A DNA stretch of 37,728 nt from UBA1426 sp052034085 (GCA_052034085.1 JBPOJA010000020.1:1-37728), one strand, 5' to 3'. Counted from the stretch's first letter, positions 23,922 to 33,519 are shown. Notes: a model not told the origin generated them from the sequence alone. Made by a program: numbers and translations.

Positions 23922-25097
23922 CTACTTTTCTATTTCCTTTAAAAAACTGTTTCCTATGGGAGTTTTTCCCGCATCAAGATAGTCTGCCACTGTAGCCCCC
24001 AGGTCGGCAAAAGTTGGTCTGGTGCCCAGATTGACCCCCGCCCTGACCCTATTGCCATAAATCATAAGAGGCACATATTCCCTGGTGTGGTCCCAGCCCG
24101 TATGCCCCGGGTCATTGCCATGGTCTGCACATATTATGAGAATATCCCCCTCTTTCATTGCATCAAAAATTTCAGGCAGCCTTTTATCAAAATCTTCAAG
24201 AGCCTGCCCATAACCGTCCCCATTTCGTCTGTGCCCATAAAGGGAATCAAATTCCACCAGATTTGTGAAAATCAGCCCCTCAAAATCCTCGTTCATTGCC
24301 TCAAGGGTCTTATCAACCCCATCCATGTTGCTCTTCGTATGCACGGCGGTGCTGATTCCGCAATTGTTGAAAATATCACTGATTTTTCCAACAGCATGAA
24401 CACGCATTCCTTTGTCTTTTACAAGGTCAAGCAGGGTTTTTTCAGGCGGTGAAACAGCATAATCCTTTCGGTCAGAGGTTCTTATATATTCGCCGTTTCT
24501 TATAACATAGGGTCTGGCAATTACCCTGCCCACAGAAATGTCTCCCACCAGCATCTCTCTCGCTATCTCACAGTATCTGTACAGTTCTTCCAGAGGGACC
24601 ACATCTATGTTGGCTGCTATCTGAAATACGCTGTCGGCAGATGTATATATAATCGGCTTTCCTGTTGCTTCATGTTCAGGCCCCAGTTCTTTTATAATTT
24701 CCGTACCTGAAGCTGCATAATTTCCCAGGGTTTCAATGCCTATAGCCTCTTCATAGGCCTTCATAAAATCATCCGGGAACTTCTCGTAGGTTTTGAAAGG
24801 AGTTGGGGTGAAAAGCCCCGCTATCTCCCAATGACCCGTTATAGTGTCCTTGCCTTTTGATTTTTCAGACATCCTGCCGTAAGCACCCATGGGCTCGTCT
24901 GTCTTCCTGAGTACTGTGACTCCCTCTATAAGCCCAAAGCCTAGTCTTTCCAGATTTTCCAGAGTCAGACCAGGTCTTGCTTTTCTGATGCTTGCCAGGG
25001 TGTTTGACCCTGCATCGCCGTATGATTCGGCATCATCCATGGCCCCGATTCCCAGGCTGTCCAGAACTATAATGATTGCTCTTTTTGATTCTTTCAT
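23922..25097 (-). CDS. deoB: Phosphopentomutase
   Basis: This enzyme interconverts (deoxy)ribose-1-phosphate and the 5-phosphate. It is an alkaline-phosphatase-superfamily Mn2+ enzyme of 391 residues. Motifs are IVLDSLGIGAMDDA with the first metal Asp, GKDTITGHWEI with the phosphorylated Thr, and ICADHGNDPGHTGWDHTREYVPLMIYG with metal Asp and His ligands. The ATG at 25097 is preceded by AGAGGTGAGA. It is followed directly by pdp. Confidence 0.97.
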   Translation of the reverse strand: MKESKRAIIIVLDSLGIGAMDDAESYGDAGSNTLASIRKARPGLTLENLERLGFGLIEGVTVLRKTDEPMGAYGRMSEKSKGKDTITGHWEIAGLFTPTPFKTYEKFPDDFMKAYEEAIGIETLGNYAASGTEIIKELGPEHEATGKPIIYTSADSVFQIAANIDVVPLEELYRYCEIAREMLVGDISVGRVIARPYVIRNGEYIRTSDRKDYAVSPPEKTLLDLVKDKGMRVHAVGKISDIFNNCGISTAVHTKSNMDGVDKTLEAMNEDFEGLIFTNLVEFDSLYGHRRNGDGYGQALEDFDKRLPEIFDAMKEGDILIICADHGNDPGHTGWDHTREYVPLMIYGNRVRAGVNLGTRPTFADLGATVADYLDAGKTPIGNSFLKEIEK

Positions 25098-25119
25098 TTT
25101 CTCACCTCTTTCGCGGTGT

Positions 25120-25812
25120 TTACCGGCTTATTAGCAAAGGGCAGCATTTCAGAAAATCGCAGGAAACAAGCCTGTAGTTGATTCCATCATGCAGCCCGTT
25201 TATTCCTTTGGAGTGTGCATCTTCACCATGTAAATGCCCATAAATCACAGTTTTTACACCGAATTCTTTGAAAAGTTCCGTGAAGCATGATTCTTCCCGT
25301 TTCAGATTCATAGGGGGGAAATGCATCGCTCCGATGATTTCTTCGGGGTTTTTTCGTGCAGCATCCTCCAGGGATAAGCGCAATCTCCCCATTTCCCTTA
25401 TATAAATTTTTTCATCCTGTTGGGTGAAATCCTCGTCACCCGGGCAAATCCAGCCTCTGCTGCCGCAAATGGCCGTCTTATCCGCCATATAGCAGGTGTT
25501 TTGCAAAAAGAACATGGATTCATGGAACTCGTTAAGCCTGCTGACCGATGACCACCAGAGATCGTGATTCCCCCTGATAAGAACTTTCCTGCCGGGCAAT
25601 TCTGCTAAAAAAGACAGATCGGAAGCAGCATCCTGGCGCTTCAGCGCCCAGGAAATATCCCCGGGAATAATGACTACGTCATCCGCTTCAACTAAGGTTT
25701 CCCAGTTTCTTTTCAGTCTATCCCTGTGGTTAACCCACTGACCGCCGTAAATGTCCATGGGCTTGCTTCCATCAGAAGAAAGATGCAAATCTCCAATGGC
25801 ATATATTCTCAT
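25120..25812 (-). CDS. Calcineurin-like metallophosphoesterase
   Basis: This is a cytoplasmic phosphoesterase of 230 residues with the full metal-binding set: GDLHL (D-x-H), PGDISW, RGNHDLWW, AMHFPP and YGHLHG. The substrate is unknown. Related single-domain proteins act on nucleotides, phosphoproteins or lipid intermediates. The ATG at 25812 overlaps the rarD stop by four bases (ATGA) and has GAGGGG upstream, so translation is coupled. Confidence 0.9.
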   Translation of the reverse strand: MRIYAIGDLHLSSDGSKPMDIYGGQWVNHRDRLKRNWETLVEADDVVIIPGDISWALKRQDAASDLSFLAELPGRKVLIRGNHDLWWSSVSRLNEFHESMFFLQNTCYMADKTAICGSRGWICPGDEDFTQQDEKIYIREMGRLRLSLEDAARKNPEEIIGAMHFPPMNLKREESCFTELFKEFGVKTVIYGHLHGEDAHSKGINGLHDGINYRLVSCDFLKCCPLLISR

Positions 25813-26768
25813 TTTTTCCCCTCAGCATGCGGTGAAAGCTTTTCAACTTTCTTGGAAGCAAAAAAATCATCATAAGTAAATACAACAAGGCCGATCCAGA
25901 TGACCACAAATCCCATCAGCTGATACAGGTCAAAACTCTCCTTGTAGATGAAAATCCCGATAACCAGACCCAAGGACGGTGAAATATACTCCGTCAAACC
26001 CAGAGCAAACAGGCTGATTCTGTTGGCCGCTATTGCAAAAAGCGTAAGTGGGGTCGCTGTAAGCAGGCCGGACAGCGAAAGCAGCACCATCTCCTTTGTA
26101 CCTGCTGTAGACAGCGCACCTATGTCATGCAGCTCCAAATATATTATTATTGCTACGGCAACAGGCGCCAGAAAAACGGTTTCAAAAAACAGCGATATCA
26201 ATGCTGGGGCCTGAACTTTTTTCTTAATTGCTGCATAAACGGCAAAGCTCATGGCCAGAAGTATGGCCAATACCGGCAGTTGTCCGAAGGACAGCAACAT
26301 AATAAACACTCCCAACACTGCCAGTCCTATGGCGATCATTTTGTTCCGGTTAGGCCTTTCATGGAAAAATATCATGCCAAAGGCACAGACAACCAGAGGT
26401 TCTATATAATAACCTATGCTGGTGTGGACAATGCGGCCGGAGTTTATCATGTAGATGTACAGGCTCCAGTTAGTGGATATGACCAGCCCCGCCAAAGCAA
26501 AGATCAGGATATTATTCTTTTTTTTCAGCTCGGCTTTAACCAGATCCAATTTTCCTGAGACCAAAACAGCAATGAACACCACAATGCACACCATCACCAT
26601 CCTGTATAGCATAATTACCAGTGGATTTATAACTTCTATGGATTTCCAGTAAACCGGCAGTATACCCCAGAGTGTGGCGCAAAATATCGCACTTGCCATA
26701 CCGATGTCATGCTGTCTTTTGTCAATCTGATTTTCCGCCTTGCCCGTGCTTTTCATTTTTTCGCCCAA
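25809..26768 (-). CDS. rarD: EamA family transporter RarD
   Basis: This is a drug/metabolite-transporter superfamily permease with ten predicted membrane helices in two EamA repeats (about residues 20-150 and 160-295). RarD-type features are GMASAIFCATLWGILPVYWKS at the first helix and ITNSG-like INSGRIVHTSIGYYIEPL. The substrate is unproven. The start is TTG at 26768 (GGAGG ten bases upstream) or ATG at 26756 with a weaker site. Either overlaps the rluD stop by a few bases. Confidence 0.9.
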   Translation of the reverse strand: MGEKMKSTGKAENQIDKRQHDIGMASAIFCATLWGILPVYWKSIEVINPLVIMLYRMVMVCIVVFIAVLVSGKLDLVKAELKKKNNILIFALAGLVISTNWSLYIYMINSGRIVHTSIGYYIEPLVVCAFGMIFFHERPNRNKMIAIGLAVLGVFIMLLSFGQLPVLAILLAMSFAVYAAIKKKVQAPALISLFFETVFLAPVAVAIIIYLELHDIGALSTAGTKEMVLLSLSGLLTATPLTLFAIAANRISLFALGLTEYISPSLGLVIGIFIYKESFDLYQLMGFVVIWIGLVVFTYDDFFASKKVEKLSPHAEGKK

Positions 26769-27661
26769 TTTATAAATGCCTCCATATCTTCCGGCAAAGG
26801 TGCAATAAAGTTCAGTCTGTTCCCATTTACCGGATGTATAAAATGCAACTCTTCTCCGTGAAGAGCCTGTCTTTCCAAAACTCCTTCAATAACTTCCCCA
26901 TACAGGCTATCCCCCGCCACAGGATGACCGATGTGTGCCAGATGCACCCTTATCTGATGGGTTCTTCCGGTTTCCAGGCGGATTTTTACCATTGTAAATC
27001 CTGATGTTCCCGCTTTTTCAAACCTTTCCATCACCTCGTAAGAGGTGACCGACGGATAACCGTCTTCCATTATTGCCCGTTTAATGCTGTCTTCGCCGGG
27101 TTTGCCAATAGGTAAATCTATTAAACCCCTGTCTTCAGGGAGTATACCCCGGACAATTGCCCTGTATATTTTTTCAACCTGCCCGCTTTGCGCCTGCTTT
27201 GTAAATGCATCCTGACAGAATGAATTTTTGCCAACAAGCACAAGCCCCGATGTATTCATGTCCAGTCGGTTAATAAACCTTATTTTATAGGATTCCCCGC
27301 GCTCCAGCATGTAAAACATCAGCCCATGAGCCAAAGTCCCTGATTGATGTCCTTTTGTCGGGTGTACAACCAGCCCGGCAGGTTTATTAATCAGCAATAT
27401 GTCCCTGTCTTCGTATATGATATCCAAGAACATTTTTTCCGGCGGGAAATGGCTTATCTCTGCCGGCATCCCAACCACCAGTCTGTCTCCCGCCAGGCCT
27501 TTTTCATACTGCCTTACCGCTTTTCCGTTCAGCAGAACCTGCCCTTGTCTTTTCAGCTTTCTCTGAAGCCGCGATGAAAGCTTCATGCGTCGCTTCAAAA
27601 TTTCCTTTATAGTATAGTCCTGATCTGCTTCTGTAATGATATAGCTGTATCTTTCATCCAT
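26753..27661 (-). CDS. RluA/RluD family pseudouridine synthase
   Basis: This enzyme isomerises specific uridines in rRNA or tRNA. An N-terminal S4 RNA-binding domain (about residues 14-70, SSRLQRKLKRQGQVLLNGK) precedes the synthase domain with the catalytic Asp in IRFINRLDMNTSGL, followed by TGRTHQIRVH and GDSLYG. The length of 302 residues fits. The exact target, RluD-type 23S sites or another, cannot be read off. The ATG at 27661 lies two bases after the nadK stop without a clear Shine-Dalgarno sequence, suggesting coupled translation. Confidence 0.93.
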   Translation of the reverse strand: MDERYSYIITEADQDYTIKEILKRRMKLSSRLQRKLKRQGQVLLNGKAVRQYEKGLAGDRLVVGMPAEISHFPPEKMFLDIIYEDRDILLINKPAGLVVHPTKGHQSGTLAHGLMFYMLERGESYKIRFINRLDMNTSGLVLVGKNSFCQDAFTKQAQSGQVEKIYRAIVRGILPEDRGLIDLPIGKPGEDSIKRAIMEDGYPSVTSYEVMERFEKAGTSGFTMVKIRLETGRTHQIRVHLAHIGHPVAGDSLYGEVIEGVLERQALHGEELHFIHPVNGNRLNFIAPLPEDMEAFINWAKK

Positions 27662-27663
27662 GG

Positions 27664-28470
27664 CTATAAAAACTTGGTTTTGACCTTTGTCCAGAAATCG
27701 TAGTTTTCAAAGCGCATAAGCCTGACTTCTGTTTTGGAAAAGTCAAACACAGCTTTGGTGATTGTTTTATGCCTGTGCTCCACTCCATCAGAAACTATGA
27801 GAAATCCCCGGTCTGCACTTTGTTCGGGATGTATTGTCACATTCAAGCCTTCCGGCAGCACCACGCTGGACGTAAAAGACCTGTAGGCCGTGGTGTTCAT
27901 GGGCGCTATCGGTGTAATCTGCAGTATGGAAAGTCTGGGATCCACTATGCTGCCACCCAGCGAATAATTATAAGCGGTACTGCCAGCCGGAGTGCATACT
28001 AAAATTCCGTCTCCGCTGAATCTTTCAATAAAGCTTTCGCCAATGGAGATATTCAAGTGTACTGTCAGGGATGCATCTGCCTTGATTACTATTTCGTTTA
28101 AGCTTTTGTACTCATATTCCTTTTCTCCGTCGCTGACCGTGGCTTTGACCGTTTTCAGATTCTGTATATTGTATTTTCCCTGCTTATACAAGAATATGAA
28201 GGCATCCAGATCATCAGGGTGGATTTCCTGAAAAAAGCCCAGATGTCCTGTATTGATTCCCAGAAAGGGGATTTTAGGAAAATCATATTTATGAAGCGTG
28301 CTCAGAAAAGCTCCGTCCCCTCCTATGCTGACTATCAGCTCAGACTCAGGGTCAAAAGCCTTCGGAACTGCAAAACCGCTCAACTGCAGCTTTCTCCTGA
28401 GCAGTTTTCCCACCTCTTTTGAATAGTCATCATCATTTACAAATACATTGATTTTTTTACTGCTTCCCAT
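27664..28470 (-). CDS. nadK: NAD kinase
   Basis: This enzyme phosphorylates NAD to NADP. Motifs are SIGGDGAFL (GGDG nucleotide site), GINTGHLGFF, LNEIVIKA, and GSTAYNYSLGGSIVDP. The length of 268 residues is typical for Firmicutes. ATG 28470 is chosen because GGAGG lies six bases upstream. A longer start at 28488 would add six residues without support. The start overlaps the end of pepF by 14 bases. Confidence 0.95.
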   Translation of the reverse strand: MGSSKKINVFVNDDDYSKEVGKLLRRKLQLSGFAVPKAFDPESELIVSIGGDGAFLSTLHKYDFPKIPFLGINTGHLGFFQEIHPDDLDAFIFLYKQGKYNIQNLKTVKATVSDGEKEYEYKSLNEIVIKADASLTVHLNISIGESFIERFSGDGILVCTPAGSTAYNYSLGGSIVDPRLSILQITPIAPMNTTAYRSFTSSVVLPEGLNVTIHPEQSADRGFLIVSDGVEHRHKTITKAVFDFSKTEVRLMRFENYDFWTKVKTKFL

Positions 28471-30271
28471 GAAATTCCTCCAGTTCATCGATCAGATGCG
28501 CAAAACTTTTCATGGCTGCCTCTATGGGCTCTGCGCGGCCCATGTCCACTCCCGCCTTTTTTAACAGTGGTATAGGGTCATCTGATTCTCCGGCCTTCAA
28601 AAAGTTCAGATAATCATCCCGGGCTGATTCTCCCTCATTTAACAGGCGCTCTGTAAGCGCAATTGCGGCAGAATAGCCTGTTGCATATTTATAAACATAA
28701 AAGGCGTTATAGAAGTGAGGAATCCTTGCCCATTCCATGGCAATCTCAGGATCATAGCTTACGTCCCCGCCAAAATATTTTCTGTTCAGCTCAAAATATT
28801 TATCACTCAGCCATTCGGCAGTAAGAACTTCGCCGGCTTCCACAGCTTCATGGGTCAGCTTTTCAAATTCAGCAAACATGGTCTGCCGATATACCGTTCC
28901 TCTGAAGCCATCAATATTCAGGTTCAGGAGATATTGCCTTCTGATTGGATCCTTCTCCCTGCCCAGCAGATACTGCATCAGGAGATTCTCATTTACCGTC
29001 GAAGCCACCTCTGCAGTAAAAATTGAATGGCTCCCATAAACATAGGGCTGGTTCTTCCTGGTGTAATATGAATGCATGGAATGCCCCAGTTCATGGGCGA
29101 CAGTAAATACATCCTTGAGCTTCCCGCTATAGTTCAGCAGCACATAAGGATAGCTGTCATAACTGCCGAAAGAGTAGGCTCCGCTGGTTTTGCCCTGACT
29201 TTCAAAAACATCAATCCACCTGCTCTTAATCCCTTCAGTAAGATCCTTTATATATTGGGCCCCCAAAGGTCTGAGACCCTCAAGAACCAGCTCAAGGCCG
29301 TCTTCGTAACTTATTTCATCAAGAGGACTTTCCACCAGTGGCACATACATGTCATACATCCTGATTTCATCCAGTTTCAAGGCCTTCTTTCTGAGAGCCA
29401 CATAGCGATGAAGCAAAGGCAGATTGGCATTGACGGTCGCCACAAGGTTATCATAAACGCCTGTATCTATATCATCACCGAAAAGTGCAGCTTCCCTTGC
29501 CGAAGGGAACTTTCTGATGGCAGCCATAATGGTGTCGTTCTTTGTATTATAATTATAAGTTGCTGCAAGGGTATTCTTCCGGTTTTCATATTCTTTGAAC
29601 ATAGCATCAAAGGCTTCCTTCCTCACTCTTCTGTCCCTTGATTCAAGAAAATTAATGTATGTTCCGTGGGTGAGTTCAGTTTTGACGCCATCTTCTCCTG
29701 TTATGGTATCAAACTTCATATCGGCATTGTTTATCATGCTGAAGATCTCATTTGTGGCAGGGGTCAGCTCGCTGATTTTTGCCAGCAGGTTTTCCTCCTG
29801 CCTGGATAAAATATGGGCTTTTTCCCTTAATATACGTTGGAGGCTTTTTTTGTAGACATTCAGCCCCGCTTCCTTTTCGAAATAGCTCCACAGCAAATCT
29901 TCCCCTGCCTCAAGCAGTTCAGGCACGAAAAATGAGCTTGCAGCGGCCACCTTGGCAATAAGGGTTCTGGATCTGTCTGAAAGAGCCTGAAATCTGGAAT
30001 CCCTGGTATCTTCATCCATCTTCATTCTGGCATAAACGTAGACTTTTTCCACCTTGCGCCATATAAGATCCCTTAAAGTAAATGCCTTGAGCAAGGCTTC
30101 TTTGCTCTTGCAAAATTCTCCGGACAGGGCGGCAAATTCTTCCGCAAGATCTCCTGAGCTTTTGTAATCCTTTTCCCACTCACCGAGATCTTTGTACATG
30201 GAATCCAGATCCCATTTGTATTTAAGGTCTATTTCATCTCTTGACTTTGCTACTTCTTTAACCTTTGACAT
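28457..30271 (-). CDS. pepF: Oligoendopeptidase F
   Basis: This is a cytoplasmic M3-family zinc endopeptidase that cuts short peptides (604 residues). The zinc motif is VAHELGHSMHSYYT, with the third ligand in FTAEVASTVNE. The N-terminal helical region DLKYKWDLDSMY and the C-terminal YKYATGYSAA are characteristic. ATG 30271 follows TGGAGCG. The ATG at 30283 has no site. It is the first gene of the ten-gene minus-strand run to 19294, and its upstream gap is shared with murI. Confidence 0.95.
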   Translation of the reverse strand: MSKVKEVAKSRDEIDLKYKWDLDSMYKDLGEWEKDYKSSGDLAEEFAALSGEFCKSKEALLKAFTLRDLIWRKVEKVYVYARMKMDEDTRDSRFQALSDRSRTLIAKVAAASSFFVPELLEAGEDLLWSYFEKEAGLNVYKKSLQRILREKAHILSRQEENLLAKISELTPATNEIFSMINNADMKFDTITGEDGVKTELTHGTYINFLESRDRRVRKEAFDAMFKEYENRKNTLAATYNYNTKNDTIMAAIRKFPSAREAALFGDDIDTGVYDNLVATVNANLPLLHRYVALRKKALKLDEIRMYDMYVPLVESPLDEISYEDGLELVLEGLRPLGAQYIKDLTEGIKSRWIDVFESQGKTSGAYSFGSYDSYPYVLLNYSGKLKDVFTVAHELGHSMHSYYTRKNQPYVYGSHSIFTAEVASTVNENLLMQYLLGREKDPIRRQYLLNLNIDGFRGTVYRQTMFAEFEKLTHEAVEAGEVLTAEWLSDKYFELNRKYFGGDVSYDPEIAMEWARIPHFYNAFYVYKYATGYSAAIALTERLLNEGESARDDYLNFLKAGESDDPIPLLKKAGVDMGRAEPIEAAMKSFAHLIDELEEFHGKQ

Positions 30272-30354
30272 AAATCGCTCCATTATTTTACTGTTTATTT
30301 ATTTCTGCCTGTGGACGGGCTGTTTTAAGCACCTAAATAGTATATCACAATTTG

Positions 30355-30383
30355 TTGTATCGGGACCTATTTTTTGCTATAAT
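30355..30383 (+). promoter_or_regulatory. murI promoter
   Basis: TTGTAT (30355-30360), 17 bases and TATAAT (30378-30383) lie 28 bases upstream of the murI ATG. A minus-strand extended -10 for pepF (TGATATACT, at about 30341-30349) lies close by, so the two divergent promoters nearly overlap. Confidence 0.65.
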
Positions 30384-30410
30384 CAGTCATTGTGGAAAGG
30401 AAAAAAGCTA

Positions 30411-31220
30411 ATGGACAACAGACCTATAGGATTTTTTGACTCCGGCCTGGGAGGGCTCACCTGCATACCTCCCCTTTTATCTGCCATGCCTGAAGAAAAG
30501 GTGATATATTTCGGCGACACTGCAAGAACCCCCTATGGCTCTAAATCACCATCCACCATAATAAACTTTTCCCTGCAAATTGCTGATTTTCTTGTGCAGA
30601 GAAATGTGAAAATGATTGTCATAGCCTGCAACACAGTCAGCGCCGTGGCAATTGACGAAATCCAAAAAGCCTATCCCGGTCTCCCGGTTTCAGGCATTAT
30701 CATGCCTGCCGTCGAAAGGATTCTTGAAGAATCAAACAGCAATCCATCTCATCCCATAGGAGTGATTGGAACCAAAGCCACTATTAAATCCAAGGCCTAC
30801 GAAAGATTCATCAATGATAAGGATCCGGACCTAAAACTTTTTTCCAAAGCCTGCCCCGCTTTAGTGCCACTCATAGAAGAAGGAATTATTGAAAACGAGA
30901 TAATGGATCTGTCTTTGAAGTACTATCTGGATTCATTTATCTCCTATTATAAAATCAGAAAGCTGATTCTTGGCTGCACCCATTATCCTCTGGTCAGGCC
31001 AAATATCGAAAGACTCTACCCGGACCTGAAGATTCTGGACCCGTCAGAAGAAATGGCGAACAGGATTAAGGAAATTCTTACACAAAAAGATATGCTGGCA
31101 TATAATTCCGGTCTGGAAAATAGTTTCTATGCCAGTGACCTGTCTGAAAACTTTGTAAACATGATTAACAGAATATTTGAGAACAAGGGTTTTAACGTAT
31201 CTTTTCAGAGCTTTGCCTGA
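30411..31220 (+). CDS. murI: Glutamate racemase
   Basis: This enzyme makes D-glutamate for peptidoglycan. The two catalytic cysteines are in IACNTVSA and LGCTHYPL. The N-terminus PIGFFDSGLGGLT and YFGDTARTPYGSKS are family hallmarks. The length of 269 residues is normal. ATG 30411 follows AAAGGA. A long upstream extension in the same frame, reaching into pepF antisense, is not real. It converges on the MurE-like gene 50 bases away, with no strong terminator between. Confidence 0.96.
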   Translation: MDNRPIGFFDSGLGGLTCIPPLLSAMPEEKVIYFGDTARTPYGSKSPSTIINFSLQIADFLVQRNVKMIVIACNTVSAVAIDEIQKAYPGLPVSGIIMPAVERILEESNSNPSHPIGVIGTKATIKSKAYERFINDKDPDLKLFSKACPALVPLIEEGIIENEIMDLSLKYYLDSFISYYKIRKLILGCTHYPLVRPNIERLYPDLKILDPSEEMANRIKEILTQKDMLAYNSGLENSFYASDLSENFVNMINRIFENKGFNVSFQSFA

Positions 31221-31270
31221 GCTTGGGTATTTTGAACAAAACCTTTTGTCGCCTGATTTTCAAAGAAAAT

Positions 31271-32791
31271 TTACCTCAAATATTTAAGAACAAAATCCAC
31301 ATCCGATGGGGTTTCAATGTATTCCACACCCCGTTTCTGCCTTGTTTCACGACCTTTGCCCGTAATCAGTATAACCGTGTTTTCATCAGCCTCTTCTATG
31401 GCTTTTTTTATGGCCAGTTCCCTGTCGTTTTCTATTTCATAAGGGCAGCCTGTTTTGGCCACGTGCTCTGCGATTTCTTTTGAAATCTTCATCAGGTCTT
31501 CTTCCCCGTGGTCTTCCTCGGTTATGAAGATTTTTGCAGAATGCTTTCCGGCAACCTCCGAAAGCTCCCACCTCCTGGCCTGGGCCTTATTCCCCGGGCA
31601 ACCGTAAACTGCGAAGATCTTTCTTCCCGGATACTCTTTTTCTGTGGATTCAAAAAGGCTTTCAAAGCTCATTTTGTTGTGGGCATAATCAACAATTACT
31701 TTGACCCCCGATTCTTTCCCGGTAAAAAGCTCCATGCGACCCGGTGAGGTAGCGGTCCTCAGTCCTTCCACAATGGATTCCATGGGAATACCTGATATAA
31801 GACAGGATCCGATAGCGGCAAGAGCATTTTCCACATTGAAAAGTCCCGTCATGGCCAGGTTTATTTCTTCTTCAAACCCCGGTCCTTTTGCTATAAAAGA
31901 AATGCCTGTTTCCAGAGTTTTAATGTTGCCGGCAGTTATATCCCCATGCCCGGTTGCGCTAAAAGTAATGACTTCAACTTTTGCCCGGGACAAAATTTCA
32001 TCCATGTGGTCTCCGTCTGCATTTATCACAGCTTTCTCACACTGGTCCAGCAGCATGAGCTTTGCTGAAAAATAGTCTTCAAAGTCTTTGTGTTCTATGG
32101 AACTAATATGGTCTTTCCCGATATTTAAGAATACCGCCACCGGATAAATAACTCCCGCAGTTCTGTCGTAGCGAAGGCCCTGGCTGGAAACCTCCATGAC
32201 CATATACTCTCTGCCATTTTTTACCGCATTATAAAAGTGCCGGTGCAGATCGAGGGCCTCAGGTGTGGTGATGTGGGATTCCATTTTTATTACGCCATCA
32301 TCGGTATCAATGCTGGAAATAATTGCGCAGGGGGCTTTGCCCTGTTTTTTCATGTAATGGTCAACAATGCTTTTCACATAATATGCGGTGGTTGACTTGC
32401 CTTTGGTCCCTGTAATACCAATGAGCTTCAGCCTTTTCCAGGCCTGGTTGTAGTAAAAATCTGCAAGAAGGGCGATTGCTTTTCTTATGTCCCTGACAAG
32501 AATAGGCCTGACTTCCATACCATATGCTTTTTCTGAAACATAGGCAATTGCACCATTTGCAACTGCATCTTCCAGAAAAGATTCTCTGAAATGAGCACCT
32601 TTACAAATAAAAAGAGTGCCCGGCTTAACATCCCTGGAGTCATAGCTCAGATATTCAACGATTGCATCCGTAGTCCCGGGGCCATCTGATTCCCCGTTCC
32701 ATTTTTGTTCAGGAACGGCCAGTAATCCAGCCCCGCTCAGCACGCTTATATACTCATTTAAGGTATATTTTTTCAGATTAAAATCCTGCAT
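31271..32791 (-). CDS. murE: MurE-like Mur ligase
   Basis: This is an ATP-dependent amide ligase of the MurE type, which adds the third amino acid to UDP-MurNAc-L-Ala-D-Glu. Domains are the N-terminal UDP-binding domain (LSYDSRDVKPGTLFICKGA, about 48-66), a P-loop GITGTKGKST (125-134), central ITTPEALDLH and MEVSSQGL, and the C-terminal domain with SPGRMELF, DYAHNKMSF and YGCPGNKAQARR. The substrate-selecting position holds EEDHGEED (about 425-432) instead of the DNPR motif of diaminopimelate enzymes, so it probably adds another diamino acid or acts on another acceptor. It lies one base after the racemase stop, as the last gene of the racemase/ligase operon. Canonical housekeeping MurE is the alternative. 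Confidence 0.88.
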   Translation of the reverse strand: MQDFNLKKYTLNEYISVLSGAGLLAVPEQKWNGESDGPGTTDAIVEYLSYDSRDVKPGTLFICKGAHFRESFLEDAVANGAIAYVSEKAYGMEVRPILVRDIRKAIALLADFYYNQAWKRLKLIGITGTKGKSTTAYYVKSIVDHYMKKQGKAPCAIISSIDTDDGVIKMESHITTPEALDLHRHFYNAVKNGREYMVMEVSSQGLRYDRTAGVIYPVAVFLNIGKDHISSIEHKDFEDYFSAKLMLLDQCEKAVINADGDHMDEILSRAKVEVITFSATGHGDITAGNIKTLETGISFIAKGPGFEEEINLAMTGLFNVENALAAIGSCLISGIPMESIVEGLRTATSPGRMELFTGKESGVKVIVDYAHNKMSFESLFESTEKEYPGRKIFAVYGCPGNKAQARRWELSEVAGKHSAKIFITEEDHGEEDLMKISKEIAEHVAKTGCPYEIENDRELAIKKAIEEADENTVILITGKGRETRQKRGVEYIETPSDVDFVLKYLR

Positions 32792-32792
32792 A

Positions 32793-33503
32793 TTATTTCA
32801 GTTTCCCTCCGCATATTACAATGGCTCTTTTGGCCAGCACGTCCATGGCATCCACGAAAAATTCCGGAAGCCTGTAGTTTTCCTTTACTATAGACAGCTC
32901 CGTACATCCCATTATGGCTGCTTCACACCCCTGGGCTGCCAGCTCTCCCTGTATTTTTATAAAATCGCTGTAATCTATGGCCTTGCCCGCCTTGACTCCG
33001 TCATAAATAATTTTCATTACCAGAGCCTGTCCTTTTTCGGAAGGAATCACCGGCACCAGGCCTTCCTCCTTACAGGCTTTTTGATAAAGACCTCCATAAA
33101 TGGTGCCATCTGTTGCCAGGATTCCAACCTTTTTGCATTCCGGAATATTTTTCTTAATCTCTTTAGCCGTTTCCCTTATCATGTGAATCATGGGAATACT
33201 TAATTGTTTCTGGAGCCTGTCAAAAAGAAGGTGTGATGTGTTGCAGGGAATGGCTATGGCAGTTACACCATCTTCCTCAAGCTTTTTCACATCATAAAGA
33301 AGCTTCTCAAAGAGCTCTTCGATTTTGCCCTCCAGAATAGCCCTGGTTCTGTCCGGCATAGAAGCATGATTCAGGATAATCATATCCAGGTGATCCTGAT
33401 CTTTTTCTGCAGCATTAAACTCAACGAGTTTTTTGTAAAAAAGCTGGGTGGCAGCAGGTCCCATACCTCCAACCACACCCAACACTTTACCGTCTTTCCA
33501 CAT
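32793..33503 (-). CDS. Aspartate/glutamate racemase family protein
   Basis: This is a cofactor-independent racemase of the Asp/Glu/hydantoin superfamily (236 residues). The N-terminus LGVVGGMGPAATQLFYKKL is the aspartate-racemase form, and the catalytic cysteine pair is in IPCNTSH and MGCTELS. It most probably makes D-aspartate or D-glutamate. Since murI is nearby, D-aspartate is the better guess. The start has AAAGGAG six bases upstream. It lies between the ATP-grasp ligase (16-bp gap) and the MurE-like gene (1-bp gap), which suggests it feeds a ligase with a D-amino acid. Confidence 0.9.
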   Translation of the reverse strand: MWKDGKVLGVVGGMGPAATQLFYKKLVEFNAAEKDQDHLDMIILNHASMPDRTRAILEGKIEELFEKLLYDVKKLEEDGVTAIAIPCNTSHLLFDRLQKQLSIPMIHMIRETAKEIKKNIPECKKVGILATDGTIYGGLYQKACKEEGLVPVIPSEKGQALVMKIIYDGVKAGKAIDYSDFIKIQGELAAQGCEAAIMGCTELSIVKENYRLPEFFVDAMDVLAKRAIVICGGKLK

Positions 33504-33519
33504 GGAGCATCTCCTTTGC

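Noticed and set aside
30192..30410. N-terminal extension of murI
   Set aside because: The extension overlaps pepF and the murI promoter. Family similarity begins at 30411, where a ribosome site is present.
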